This document shows, piece after piece, positions 1-6,450 of a DNA stretch of 10,666 nucleotides. Source of the DNA: Marinilabiliales bacterium (GTDB lineage: Bacteria > Bacteroidota > Bacteroidia > Bacteroidales > F082). The notes beneath the pieces were generated by a model. The model worked only from the letters and a program-made list of their open reading frames with translations. It ran no database searches and was not told where the DNA came from. The stretch is taken from assembly GCA_002869465.1 (NCBI GenBank), contig PKSW01000437.1, forward strand, positions 1 through 10,666, read 5' to 3'. A program made the position numbers and the translations under genes. Within the stretch, counting starts at the first letter, position 1; each line of letters begins with the position of its first letter.

Positions 1-303
1 AAGATCGGCATAGCAGTTTTTCATCTGTTGTTCAAAATCGCCAACAGCGGTTGGATTTCCATTATCATCCATGCTGACTGCACCGGATACTTTAATCTCA
101 TTTCCGATCTTTACCGCATGAGAATACCCATAGGCTTTCTCAATTTCGGGCCGAAGGAGAAAATATTCCGGAATCTCTGCTTTAACTTCGTGTTCGTGGG
201 TTGTTTCTTTGGGTGCCTGCTGGCAACTTTGTGTTGAAATAGCGGCAACTGCAATAAATGCAATTGTTACCATTTTAATTGTAAGCAGATTTAAAATTTT
301 CAT
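1..303 (-). CDS. RidA-family (YjgF/YER057c/UK114) exported lipoprotein-like protein, N-terminal part
   Basis: Reading the minus strand from the ATG at 303-301 gives 101 codons without a stop before the window edge, so the C-terminal part is missing. Residues 1-27 look like an export signal: a short basic start, a hydrophobic stretch around 11-22 (MVTIAFIAVAAI), then STQSC with a Cys at 27 that could be lipidated, although the lipobox is loose. From about residue 55 the sequence follows the RidA N-terminal pattern: GYSHAVKIGNEIKVSGAVS (59-77), then a glycine-rich turn, a GDFEQQ segment and MKNCYADL, matching the family's usual order. RidA proteins are trimeric and many hydrolyse reactive enamines/imines, but the key arginine and later residues lie outside the window, so activity cannot be judged. 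It lies 18 bases downstream of the small ABM-like gene and is probably co-transcribed with it. Family confidence is good; function is open. Confidence 0.8.
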   Translation of the reverse strand, partial: MKILNLLTIKMVTIAFIAVAAISTQSCQQAPKETTHEHEVKAEIPEYFLLRPEIEKAYGYSHAVKIGNEIKVSGAVSMDDNGNPTAVGDFEQQMKNCYADL

Positions 304-321
304 AGTGTGTTGTTTTATTAT

Positions 322-594
322 TTATTTTACTTTATTCAAAATAGATACTTTTGGTCCGCCGATCACACCGGCATTCTCAATAGCTTTTTGTCTTTCCGGG
401 TCGCTCATGATTTTATCAAATAACTCCGCACTAGGCGCTTTAAAAATCATAGTTACATCATTTGGTTTGTTAAACGATGTATAAAGACCCTTAAGTTTTA
501 CTCCTGCTTTTTTTAGATTGGGTTTATCAGCGTCAAATACTTTTTTCCATTTTGCAAAATCTTCAACTTCATGTTGTACAATTACTTTTACCAT
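322..594 (-). CDS. Small cyclase/ABM-like dimeric alpha/beta-barrel protein
   Basis: A 90-residue protein with no signal peptide or membrane segment, so probably cytoplasmic. It starts MVKVIVQHEVEDFAKWKKVF, a pattern typical of small ferredoxin-like proteins annotated as 'cyclase' or antibiotic-biosynthesis-monooxygenase-like: a first beta strand, then 'V.DF.KWK..FD' on helix 1. A VTMIF strand follows at about 48-52, a second helix at about 55-74 (AELFDKIMSDPERQKAIENA), and a last strand ending PKVSILNKV. Such proteins form dimeric alpha/beta barrels; their substrates are mostly unknown, and no catalytic residue can be named here. The ATG at 594-592 is preceded by A/T-rich DNA without a Shine-Dalgarno sequence, as is usual in Bacteroidota. 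The RidA-like gene begins 18 bases after its stop, which suggests one transcript. The fold assignment is reasonably safe; the role is unknown. Confidence 0.78.
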   Translation of the reverse strand: MVKVIVQHEVEDFAKWKKVFDADKPNLKKAGVKLKGLYTSFNKPNDVTMIFKAPSAELFDKIMSDPERQKAIENAGVIGGPKVSILNKVK

Positions 595-799
595 TGTTTT
601 ATATTTAAAATATTATCCTATTCATCTGGCTTTTCGGTTTCGCCCCGTTTTTTAAAGTGGTTTCTGGCCTCCACTTTGTTTAGTTAATCACATTTTACTT
701 TTAGCCTTACATCATCAAATAGTTCCCAAACTTTTTGGATAAAAGGCTGTGGTGATATATCGCACAATTAGAATAGACTTTTTATGCATAAATTTTAGA
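595..799. other. Intergenic region with an inverted repeat
   Basis: This is 205 bases between the NTF2-like gene and the ABM-like gene. It holds a perfect 7-bp inverted repeat, AAAGTGG (654-660) and CCACTTT (671-677), with a 10-base loop. Neither strand has a T run directly after the stem in the direction that would make an ordinary terminator, so its role is unclear. A second weak pairing, AGCCTT (703-708) with AAGGCT (743-748), encloses a short CCAAA/TTTGG hairpin (726-738). A 27-codon open stretch on the minus strand (684-767) has protein-like composition but no ATG. No convincing promoter was found for the downstream ABM-like gene. Confidence 0.4.
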
Positions 800-1300
800 T
801 TATTCTGCAGGCATAGGTTCATTGGCGCTCCACATGCCGTAAAGCGATATCCAGTAGCCATCTTCATTGCGTTCCAGTATTTCCGTGTATTTTCCCTTAT
901 CAATGATAATGGTACCGTCTTCCAGTTGGATTTTTAATTCGAAGGTGCCTATTTCGTATCCCAGGTCGCCATCACTTTTGGCATCAATGGTTTTAACTTT
1001 GGCATCTACCAGTCCTGCATCGATTAATCCCTGCCAGTAGGCCTGTATATTTTCCCTGCCAGTAATAATAGCTTCGTTGGGTGGCAAAAGGGACGCGTTT
1101 TCATCATATACGCTTGCTGCAGCGGCAGCATCTTTTGCCACCAGCGCCTTTGCAAAATCGCGGTTCATCTGCCCGAGTTCTTCAACAGTTGCGGATTTTT
1201 GTTCTTTGGGTGTTTCCATGCATGCTGTTGCAGAAAACACAATAATGATCAGGACAGCTATATTGCGTAGCCGACCTGTCAGGTTCATTGCTTTTTTCAT
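800..1300 (-). CDS. NTF2/SnoaL-like (DUF4440-type) lipoprotein
   Basis: A 166-residue protein. Residues 1-27 form a lipoprotein signal: basic MKKAMNLTGRLRN, hydrophobic IAVLIIIVFSA, then ATAC with Cys27 as the likely lipidated residue. The mature part has the layout of small NTF2-fold proteins of the SnoaL/DUF4440 kind. A first helix, ELGQMNRDFAKALVAKD (41-57), leads into an A-rich helix, then VYDENASLLPPNEAIITGRENIQAYW (64-89), where 'Y.E.A.LLPP....I.GR..I..YW' is the typical block. The C-terminal half is a curved beta sheet ending in GYWISLYGMWSANEP. These folds bind small hydrophobic ligands or act as isomerase-like enzymes; no substrate is indicated here. The start is taken at 1300, but Met5 (1288-1286) is an alternative that keeps the signal intact. 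It is probably its own transcription unit, with about 100 bases separating it from the isochorismatase-like gene. Confidence 0.85.
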   Translation of the reverse strand: MKKAMNLTGRLRNIAVLIIIVFSATACMETPKEQKSATVEELGQMNRDFAKALVAKDAAAAASVYDENASLLPPNEAIITGRENIQAYWQGLIDAGLVDAKVKTIDAKSDGDLGYEIGTFELKIQLEDGTIIIDKGKYTEILERNEDGYWISLYGMWSANEPMPAE

Positions 1301-1402
1301 AGTAGTTGTTTGAGTGAGTGTTTAATGTGATTAAAGAAAAGCAATTAATGAGTCGCACATGAAGAATTGAACACTGATTAACAAAACTTTAACACAATTG
1401 AC

Positions 1403-2023
1403 TTAATAGTGTCGGTATTTTATTTCCTCGTCTTCCAGAGTATTTATATGTAATACTTTAATACCCTTTCCTATTAGTTTCTTTATCGCTTCATCTTTAC
1501 TTTTTTGCGATTTCCCGACTATTGCCTCCGGTATCATATACATATTGTATCCAAGGTTTTTTCCTCCTATTAGTGATTCGTAAACACATTCTTCTGCCAT
1601 AAGACCAATCACAACAATATCTTTTGCATGGTTCTGTGTAAGAAAATCATTCAGAGGCTTTACCGTAAACGCATTGGATTCTATTTTGGTGAAAATATGC
1701 TTGCTTACTACATTCATTCTTTTATCTAGGCGCATGGCTGATGTATCGAAAGTAACATAAGCAAAAGGAAGGGTAAGGGACAGGTTTAATAACTGATGAA
1801 TGCTTTTTATATAAATTACATGATTCCTATTGGTATGGTTTATTACACAATTAACGGAATCAATTAGATTCTGGGCCGAGTTTTCTGACAGGCTGTTGCA
1901 TGTATAGTATTCCTGAATATCAACGATAATTAGAAATTTATTTTTAGCGGGGTCAATTTTCTGTGAAAAGCAAAAATAATTACTGAAACAAATGATTGTT
2001 AATAAAAATAGTATTCTTTTCAT
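1403..2023 (-). CDS. Isochorismatase-like cysteine hydrolase with signal peptide
   Basis: A 206-residue protein with an N-terminal export signal (MKRILFLLTIICFSNYFCFS, probably cut before QK at 21). The rest is an isochorismatase-like fold: first strand LIIVDIQ with Asp35, a Lys at 113 in FTKIESNAF, and a cysteine nucleophile Cys146 in VIGLMAEECVYES. The D-K-C triad is thus complete, and the A-E-E-C-V turn with its usual cis-peptide position is present. The family includes nicotinamidases, isochorismatases and N-carbamoyl hydrolases; motifs alone do not choose among them. Family members are mostly cytoplasmic, so a signal peptide is unusual and implies periplasmic action. Its DNA is clearly poorer in G+C than the flanking genes: 15 of 60 bases at 1441-1500 and 16 of 60 at 1921-1980, against 28 of 60 at 961-1020. 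No perfect -7 element was found upstream. It is probably expressed alone. Confidence 0.85.
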   Translation of the reverse strand: MKRILFLLTIICFSNYFCFSQKIDPAKNKFLIIVDIQEYYTCNSLSENSAQNLIDSVNCVINHTNRNHVIYIKSIHQLLNLSLTLPFAYVTFDTSAMRLDKRMNVVSKHIFTKIESNAFTVKPLNDFLTQNHAKDIVVIGLMAEECVYESLIGGKNLGYNMYMIPEAIVGKSQKSKDEAIKKLIGKGIKVLHINTLEDEEIKYRHY

Positions 2024-2102
2024 TTTAATCTCTGCTGTCCGCAGTTATGTAATGTGCGGGATTTCTGCCCAGGCATGTTACCAGAACGCTTTTGAGTATT
2101 TT

Positions 2103-2810
2103 TTATACTACATTTACTCCAAATAAATAACCGACAAAGGCAGATAATCCCATAGCAACGGTTCCCCAAAAGGTAATTCTAACGATTGCTTTGATTATAT
2201 TCGAACCTCCCGTTTTTGCTGCTAATGCACCTAAAATAATAAGAAAAAAAATGGCGAAACCATATAGATAATATTCCATATTCTCTAGAGGCAGAAAAAA
2301 TACAACTAAAAAAGGAAGTAATCCACCTGCTATAAAGGATGCTCCTGATGACAGAGATGCTTGCATTGGTTTCGCTTTGCTTACTTCATTAATTCCTAAT
2401 TCATCTCTTATGTGAGCTTCTAATGCATCCTTTTCAGTTAGCTCTATCGCAACAGTTAAGGCAGTTTCTTTTTTCAAACCTCTTTTTTCATAAATTTCAG
2501 CTAATCTATGTAACTCAAGTTCTGGCATTTCTTCCAATTCCTTTTTTTCACGCTCAATATCAGCTTTTTCTATATCTGTTTGGGAACTTACAGAAACATA
2601 TTCTCCTGCTGCCATTGATAATGTTCCGGCTACTAGTCCGGCTATCGTTGCTAAAATAATAGGTTCTCTAATTTCACTTGCTGCAGCAACACCAATGGCC
2701 AGACTTGCAGTTGAAAGAATTCCATCATTTGCACCAAGTACAGCAGCTCTTAACCAATTACTTTTTTGAATGTAATGGTTTTCCAAATAATTATCTGTTC
2801 TATTTTTCAT
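2103..2810 (-). CDS. VIT1/CCC1-family iron/manganese transporter
   Basis: A 235-residue integral membrane protein. The family hallmarks are present: GANDGILSTASL in TM1 (26-37, with Asp29), then GLVAGTLSMAAGEYVSVSSQ (58-77, with Met66 and Glu70). In the plant VIT1 structure, equivalent TM1 and TM2 acidic and Met residues line the metal path. Predicted membrane segments are about 20-44, 52-75, 153-175, 179-199 and 206-231, giving the usual five. Between TM2 and TM3 lies a charged helical hairpin (about 78-140) rich in Glu (EREKKELEEMPELELHRLAE), matching the cytoplasmic metal-binding domain of VIT proteins. It probably moves Fe2+ or Mn2+ out of the cytoplasm using the proton gradient; substrate choice is inferred from the family. 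The reading frame is intact. A perfect TAnnTTTG element sits just upstream, and the tpx terminator separates it from tpx. It is probably monocistronic. Confidence 0.92.
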   Translation of the reverse strand: MKNRTDNYLENHYIQKSNWLRAAVLGANDGILSTASLAIGVAAASEIREPIILATIAGLVAGTLSMAAGEYVSVSSQTDIEKADIEREKKELEEMPELELHRLAEIYEKRGLKKETALTVAIELTEKDALEAHIRDELGINEVSKAKPMQASLSSGASFIAGGLLPFLVVFFLPLENMEYYLYGFAIFFLIILGALAAKTGGSNIIKAIVRITFWGTVAMGLSAFVGYLFGVNVV

Positions 2811-2826
2811 TGCTGTGATCTTTAGT

Positions 2827-2834
2827 CAAAATTA
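2827..2834 (-). promoter_or_regulatory. Candidate -7 element for the VIT-family gene
   Basis: Read on the minus strand this is TAATTTTG, a perfect match to the Bacteroidota -7 consensus TAnnTTTG. Transcription would begin near 2820, leaving a leader of only about ten bases before the ATG at 2810. No clean TTG -33 element lies at the expected distance, so the call rests on the -7 match and its position. Confidence 0.4.
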
Positions 2835-2938
2835 CATAGAACTCATCATATGTTCAGTGAATATATACATTATCAGTGATGGTTTCAGGATAAAAATAGT
2901 TTTTATATATCTATATTTTGGTGTAAAAAGATCCTGTA

Positions 2939-2971
2939 TAAAAAAATAGGACAGCGGTTAATCACTGTCCT
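2939..2971 (-). terminator. Intrinsic terminator of tpx
   Basis: On the minus strand, the perfect 7-bp stem AGGACAG/CTGTCCT (2971-2965 with 2954-2948, loop of 10) is followed after one A by seven T's (2946-2940). It begins 27 bases after the tpx stop codon and faces the right way to end tpx transcription before the VIT gene. Confidence 0.85.
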
Positions 2972-2998
2972 CCAGAATAAATAATATTTTTTAGTGAA

Positions 2999-3496
2999 TT
3001 ATAAAGCGGCTAATGTTGCATCGTAATCGGGCTCATCAACAATCTCACCTACCTGCTGGGTGTAAATCACAGTTCCTTCTTCGTCAAGCACTACAACCGC
3101 TCTTGATTCCAGTCCTGCCAGCGGGCCGTCGACGATTTCAACGCCATAATCTTTACCAAATTGCCCACCACGGAAATCGGAAAGATTGTGCACATCTTTT
3201 AATCCTTCTGCGCCGCAAAAACGGGCCTGCGCAAAAGGCAGGTCCTTTGAAATACACAAAACCACCGTATTATCCAGTTTGGATGCTTCCGCGTTAAAAC
3301 GCCTTACGGATGCTGCACAAGTGCCGGTATCAAGACTTGGAAAGATGTTCAAAACCACTTTCTGCCCTTTGTAATCTGCCAATGTTTTTATGGATAAATC
3401 GTCTTTTACCAATGTGAATGCAGGTGCTTTTGATCCTACAGCTGGTAATTCTCCAATAGTATTAATCGGGTTGCCTTTTAATGTAATCTGTGCCAT
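2999..3496 (-). CDS. tpx: Thiol peroxidase (atypical 2-Cys peroxiredoxin, Tpx)
   Basis: A 165-residue cytoplasmic protein, full length for the Tpx family. It reduces alkyl hydroperoxides and H2O2, taking electrons from thioredoxin. The peroxidatic site PSLDTGTCAASVRRFN (53-68) has Cys60 as nucleophile, with the P-x3-T-x2-C layout of peroxiredoxins (Pro53, Thr57). The resolving Cys is Cys94 in ARFCGAEG, at the spacing expected for Tpx (Cys61/Cys95 in E. coli). Arg132 in ESRAVVVLDEEG is the conserved active-site arginine, and the N-terminal VTLKGNP-like strand is also present (ITLKGNP). The ATG at 3496 fits the family's start exactly. A perfect TAnnTTTG element lies 30 bases upstream and a strong terminator follows, so it is a self-contained unit. 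The neighbouring VIT transporter would limit free iron, which fits a loose oxidative-stress theme, but that link is inference. Confidence 0.96.
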   Translation of the reverse strand: MAQITLKGNPINTIGELPAVGSKAPAFTLVKDDLSIKTLADYKGQKVVLNIFPSLDTGTCAASVRRFNAEASKLDNTVVLCISKDLPFAQARFCGAEGLKDVHNLSDFRGGQFGKDYGVEIVDGPLAGLESRAVVVLDEEGTVIYTQQVGEIVDEPDYDATLAAL

Positions 3497-3525
3497 CTTA
3501 AATATTTTTTAGTGTAATAAAGCAG

Positions 3526-3533
3526 CAAAGATA
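3526..3533 (-). promoter_or_regulatory. Candidate -7 element for tpx
   Basis: The minus strand reads TATCTTTG, a perfect TAnnTTTG match. A T-rich tract (TTTTT), but no exact TTG, lies about 21 bases upstream. Transcription would start near 3519, about 22 bases before the tpx ATG. Confidence 0.5.
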
Positions 3534-3589
3534 ATGGTAAATGTTACAATCGCGAAAAAGCACTTCTTAACAAATCATAAAGTTGGATG

Positions 3590-4720
3590 CTAATCCATAA
3601 AAAGGGCAGCCGCAATGCCATCAGCGTGCAATTTCCCTTTATTGGTCAGGTAATAAATTGGACCTTTTTTTTCAACCCGGCCATCGTCGATAAACCTCGA
3701 TATTAAGCTTGTCAGGTTGGATATAAATGCGTCACCAAAAACATTTTGAATATGTTCCGTGTCGCAACCCCACGAAGTGCGAATGGACGTCATAACATAT
3801 TCGTTGAATTGCTGTTCTTTGGAAAGTACTTCTTTTTCGAGTACCGTTGTTCCGGTTTTTTCAAACTCAACATACTGCTTCATGTTGGCAACATTCCATT
3901 GTAGCGAAACCCCGTTGAACGAATGTGCAGATGGTCCGATACCCAGGTAATGCCCCCCCAGCCAGTAAATACTATTGTGTTTTGAGTAATAACCCTCTTT
4001 GGCAAAATTGGAAATTTCGTAATGTGTATATTGTTGCTTTTCAATTTGTTCCAGAAGGACTTCAAAATGCCGTACCGTTTGATTCTCACTAATTGCTTGC
4101 ATTTTACGTTTCTCGATCAGTGTATTCAGCACCGTTTTAGGCTCAACGGTCAACGCATAAGATGAAAGGTGAGGCAGATCGAATCGGAAGAAAGTATCCA
4201 GGTTGTTGAGCCATTGTTGATCCGTAAGTGTCGGTATGCCATAAATCAGGTCGATGGTCATGTTATGAAAACCTTCGTATAGGGCAACTTCAATTGATTT
4301 CAGGGCTTGTGTCCCCGTATGAACACGGTTCAGGTATTGGAGGTCGTCATCGTTAAAACTTTGTACGCCTATGCTCAGGCGATTGATCCGTGTTTCGTTT
4401 TTCAATTCCCTGATTTTGTTCTGATCCAGATCATCGGGGTTGGCTTCGAGAGTGATCTCCGCATCTTTATTTAGCATAAAAAGCATGTCGATTTTATCAA
4501 TGATCAGTCCGATTTCTGAAACAGATAACATGGAGGGAGTACCACCGCCAAAATATACCGTGTTGATGTGCTTATCGTTCAGATAATTTTTACGTTGCTC
4601 CAGTTCCTTCAGGATAGCAGAGATAAACCCATCGCGGTATTTTTGAGAAATAACGGTGTAAAAATTACAGTAATGGCATTTCTGTTTGCAAAAAGGAATG
4701 TGAATATAAATACCAGCCAT
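3590..4720 (-). CDS. hemW: HemW, radical SAM heme chaperone (coproporphyrinogen oxidase-like)
   Basis: A 376-residue protein, normal length for HemW. Radical SAM motif: Cys11, Cys15 and Cys18 (CKQKCHYCNF), the C-x3-C-x2-C that holds the 4Fe-4S cluster, followed by GGGTPS (58-63) for S-adenosylmethionine binding. The H248-N249-S-I-Y252-W253 sequence is the HNxxYW motif that marks HemW and is linked to heme binding; true HemN oxidases lack it and are longer. The C-terminal part (about 295-376) is the HemN C-terminal winged-helix-like domain. HemW passes heme to respiratory enzymes; it is not expected to perform the porphyrinogen decarboxylation itself. The start ATG at 4720 gives MAGIYIHIPFC, the normal N-terminus. 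The gene lies 18 bases downstream of the histidine kinase gene on the same strand and is very likely co-transcribed with it. No terminator was recognised after it. Confidence 0.95.
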   Translation of the reverse strand: MAGIYIHIPFCKQKCHYCNFYTVISQKYRDGFISAILKELEQRKNYLNDKHINTVYFGGGTPSMLSVSEIGLIIDKIDMLFMLNKDAEITLEANPDDLDQNKIRELKNETRINRLSIGVQSFNDDDLQYLNRVHTGTQALKSIEVALYEGFHNMTIDLIYGIPTLTDQQWLNNLDTFFRFDLPHLSSYALTVEPKTVLNTLIEKRKMQAISENQTVRHFEVLLEQIEKQQYTHYEISNFAKEGYYSKHNSIYWLGGHYLGIGPSAHSFNGVSLQWNVANMKQYVEFEKTGTTVLEKEVLSKEQQFNEYVMTSIRTSWGCDTEHIQNVFGDAFISNLTSLISRFIDDGRVEKKGPIYYLTNKGKLHADGIAAALFMD

Positions 4721-4738
4721 CTTTAGTTTGTTAATTGA

Positions 4739-6253
4739 TCAGGCTGTTTTGCGCATGATAATCCTGAAAGTGGTGCCTTTTCCCACCGTGGAACTTTTTA
4801 CAAATATTTTCCCTTTGTGGTAATCGCGGATAATGCGTTTGGAAAGCGAAAGACCGAGTCCCCAACCTCGTTTTTTACTGGTATACCCGGGGTTAAAAAT
4901 ATCCCTTTGTTCTGTCCTGGAAATGCCGCGTCCTGTATCAGATATGTCAATAAAAATGTGCTTTGCCTCCTCTTTCAGATTGATTACAATAGAACCGACT
5001 CCACCCATAGCATCTATGGCATTTTTACATACGTTCTCGATTACCCAACTGAATAAAGCATCGTTAACCGGTATGAACATCTCCTTATCTTCAGGGAAGT
5101 CGATCAGGTAGGTGATTTTTTTAGGTGAGCGCGGTTTCAGGTAAGTCACACTGTCATAAATAATTTTCACGACGTTGTTTTCTGACAGTTTCGGTATGGA
5201 GCCAATCTTTGAGAAACGCTCGGTAATCACTTCCAGGCGCCTCACATCCTTCTCAATTTCATCTGCTGCCTGGTCGGCACTGCCCTCGCCCATTTTCAAT
5301 AACTCCATCCACGCCATGATGGATGAAAGCGGTGTACCTATCTGGTGTGCTGTTTCTTTAGCCATTCCCGCCCATACCCTGTTTTGTTCCGATTTGCGGG
5401 CATAGCTGAACAGCAGGTAAGCAACAACAAAAAATACCGCAATAATCAGTATTTGTGCCAATGGAAAGAAACGCATGATAGTTAAGAGGTCCGAATATTT
5501 ATAAAAAATATAGCTGGTACCCTGGTCGCCAAAACTGACCTTGATCGGCGTATTCTCCCGCTCCATTTCATCCAATTTCTCTTGTACATATAAAGGATCA
5601 CTCATGCGAATGTCGTTCAGGTTACCAAACTGGATCACATTTTTTTGCGTGCTGTCAGTGATAATTACCGGCACACTGGAGGAGTTTAAAGCCACCTCTT
5701 CCATAAAGGATGAGATATAATCATTCAACACCTCTTTCAACTCCTGAAAGAATTTTGAATCCTTATAATACAGGTAATTTCGCCTTGTCCGGGTATATTG
5801 TACATCAATTGGGTCGTACAACGAAAAATCATCCTTGAGTTTTCCGCTTAAATAGGTGAGTGTATCCTGGTTTTCTTCCAGGTTTTTCGTGCTCAGTATT
5901 TTCCCTTTATTGTCGGTTAATATGACTGGAATGGTGGTGTTGTTAGCTATAATTTCAAGGTAAAAAGTAAGATCGCTAACGGTGTCATCTTTAAGTATCT
6001 GGTTATATACTTCTGCCAATAATTCAACGCGCTTTCTTTCCTGCTCCTGTAATTTGCTGAAAAAGAACTCTGTGTATTTTACAAGACGAGCTTTCCGGTG
6101 CACGGCAGCAGCCCAAAGCCTTACATTTTTCTGCTCTTCTTTGGCAAATTTGTTCACCAGCACATTCGTATAAAAAATGGAAACGCCAATGATGATCGCA
6201 GCCAGAACGAATAGCAATATTTTAGCCCGCTTCTTTTGTGTGTAAAGATCCAA
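4739..6253 (-). CDS. Membrane sensor histidine kinase, no receiver domain (orphan)
   Basis: A 504-residue protein. TM1 is about 11-30 and TM2 about 264-284, enclosing an extracytoplasmic region of some 230 residues. The cytoplasmic part has no HAMP domain. The DHp motif is KETAHQIGTPLSSIMAW with phospho-acceptor His303. The HATPase domain has the N box ENVCKNAIDAM (Asn411), G1 DTGRGI (439-444), F-box region IFNPGYTSKK (452-461) and G2 GWGLGLSLSKRI (463-474), so it should be catalytically active. The sensor region holds two copies of one module: IPVILTD (108-114) and VPVIITD (194-200), NL (124, 211), PI (148, 236), YLYYKDS (160-166) and YIFYKYS (248-254), at a steady offset of 86-88 residues. 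The start is TTG at 6253-6251: upstream in frame there is no ATG before a stop, and a perfect -7 element lies just ahead. No response regulator is in the window. hemW follows after 18 bases. Confidence 0.92.
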   Translation of the reverse strand: MDLYTQKKRAKILLFVLAAIIIGVSIFYTNVLVNKFAKEEQKNVRLWAAAVHRKARLVKYTEFFFSKLQEQERKRVELLAEVYNQILKDDTVSDLTFYLEIIANNTTIPVILTDNKGKILSTKNLEENQDTLTYLSGKLKDDFSLYDPIDVQYTRTRRNYLYYKDSKFFQELKEVLNDYISSFMEEVALNSSSVPVIITDSTQKNVIQFGNLNDIRMSDPLYVQEKLDEMERENTPIKVSFGDQGTSYIFYKYSDLLTIMRFFPLAQILIIAVFFVVAYLLFSYARKSEQNRVWAGMAKETAHQIGTPLSSIMAWMELLKMGEGSADQAADEIEKDVRRLEVITERFSKIGSIPKLSENNVVKIIYDSVTYLKPRSPKKITYLIDFPEDKEMFIPVNDALFSWVIENVCKNAIDAMGGVGSIVINLKEEAKHIFIDISDTGRGISRTEQRDIFNPGYTSKKRGWGLGLSLSKRIIRDYHKGKIFVKSSTVGKGTTFRIIMRKTA

Positions 6254-6270
6254 TACAGCAAATTTAAAAT

Positions 6271-6278
6271 CAAAAGTA
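6271..6278 (-). promoter_or_regulatory. Candidate -7 element for the histidine kinase-hemW unit
   Basis: The minus strand reads TACTTTTG, a perfect TAnnTTTG match. A transcript would start near 6264, about 11 bases before the TTG codon at 6253. That supports TTG as the start, since longer in-frame extensions would begin upstream of the transcript. No TTG -33 element is seen at the expected spacing. Confidence 0.4.
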
Positions 6279-6416
6279 AGAACATTTAAACTATTAAGTT
6301 TATTGTTCCGTTGATGTAATTGCTAACGAAGACTTAAATAATCGTTATAAAGGGATGATCAAATGATCGAATTCGCACACCCTATGTAAAGCAGCCGAAC
6401 ACTTTAAAAAGCCTCA

Positions 6417-6424
6417 TAAATTTG
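6417..6424 (+). promoter_or_regulatory. Candidate -7 element for the ABC exporter operon
   Basis: TAAATTTG on the plus strand matches TAnnTTTG exactly. Transcription would begin near 6431, leaving a leader of about 80 bases before the ATPase ATG at 6513. No TTG is found about 20 bases upstream, so the match could be chance in A/T-rich DNA. Confidence 0.33.
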
Positions 6425-6450
6425 TAAAGCTCACAAAAACAGCTTTATAA
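6422..6450. repeat. Inverted repeat overlapping the exporter promoter
   Basis: The arms TAAAGCT (6425-6431) and AGCTTTA (6441-6447) are perfect complements around a 9-base spacer. They extend through one G-T pair to two more matches on each side (6422-6450). No T run follows on either strand, so a terminator is unlikely. It overlaps the proposed -7 element and start point, so an operator or a leader hairpin are the plausible readings. Confidence 0.5.

Noticed and set aside
684..767. A 27-codon minus-strand open stretch with protein-like composition, ending before a TAA
   Set aside because: It has no ATG and is very short. No family was recognised, and it could be chance or the trace of a decayed gene.
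1301..1402. Promoter for the NTF2-like lipoprotein gene
   Set aside because: Only an imperfect AAGTTTTG match was found, with no -33 element at suitable spacing.
2039..2059. CCGCA/TGCGG hairpin between the VIT and isochorismatase-like genes
   Set aside because: Only a 5-bp stem with an 11-base loop and no T run; not enough for a terminator or regulatory RNA call.
2095..2109. AGTAT/ATACT hairpin at the VIT stop codon as a terminator
   Set aside because: An A/T-only 5-bp stem overlapping the stop codon is expected by chance and would be weak.
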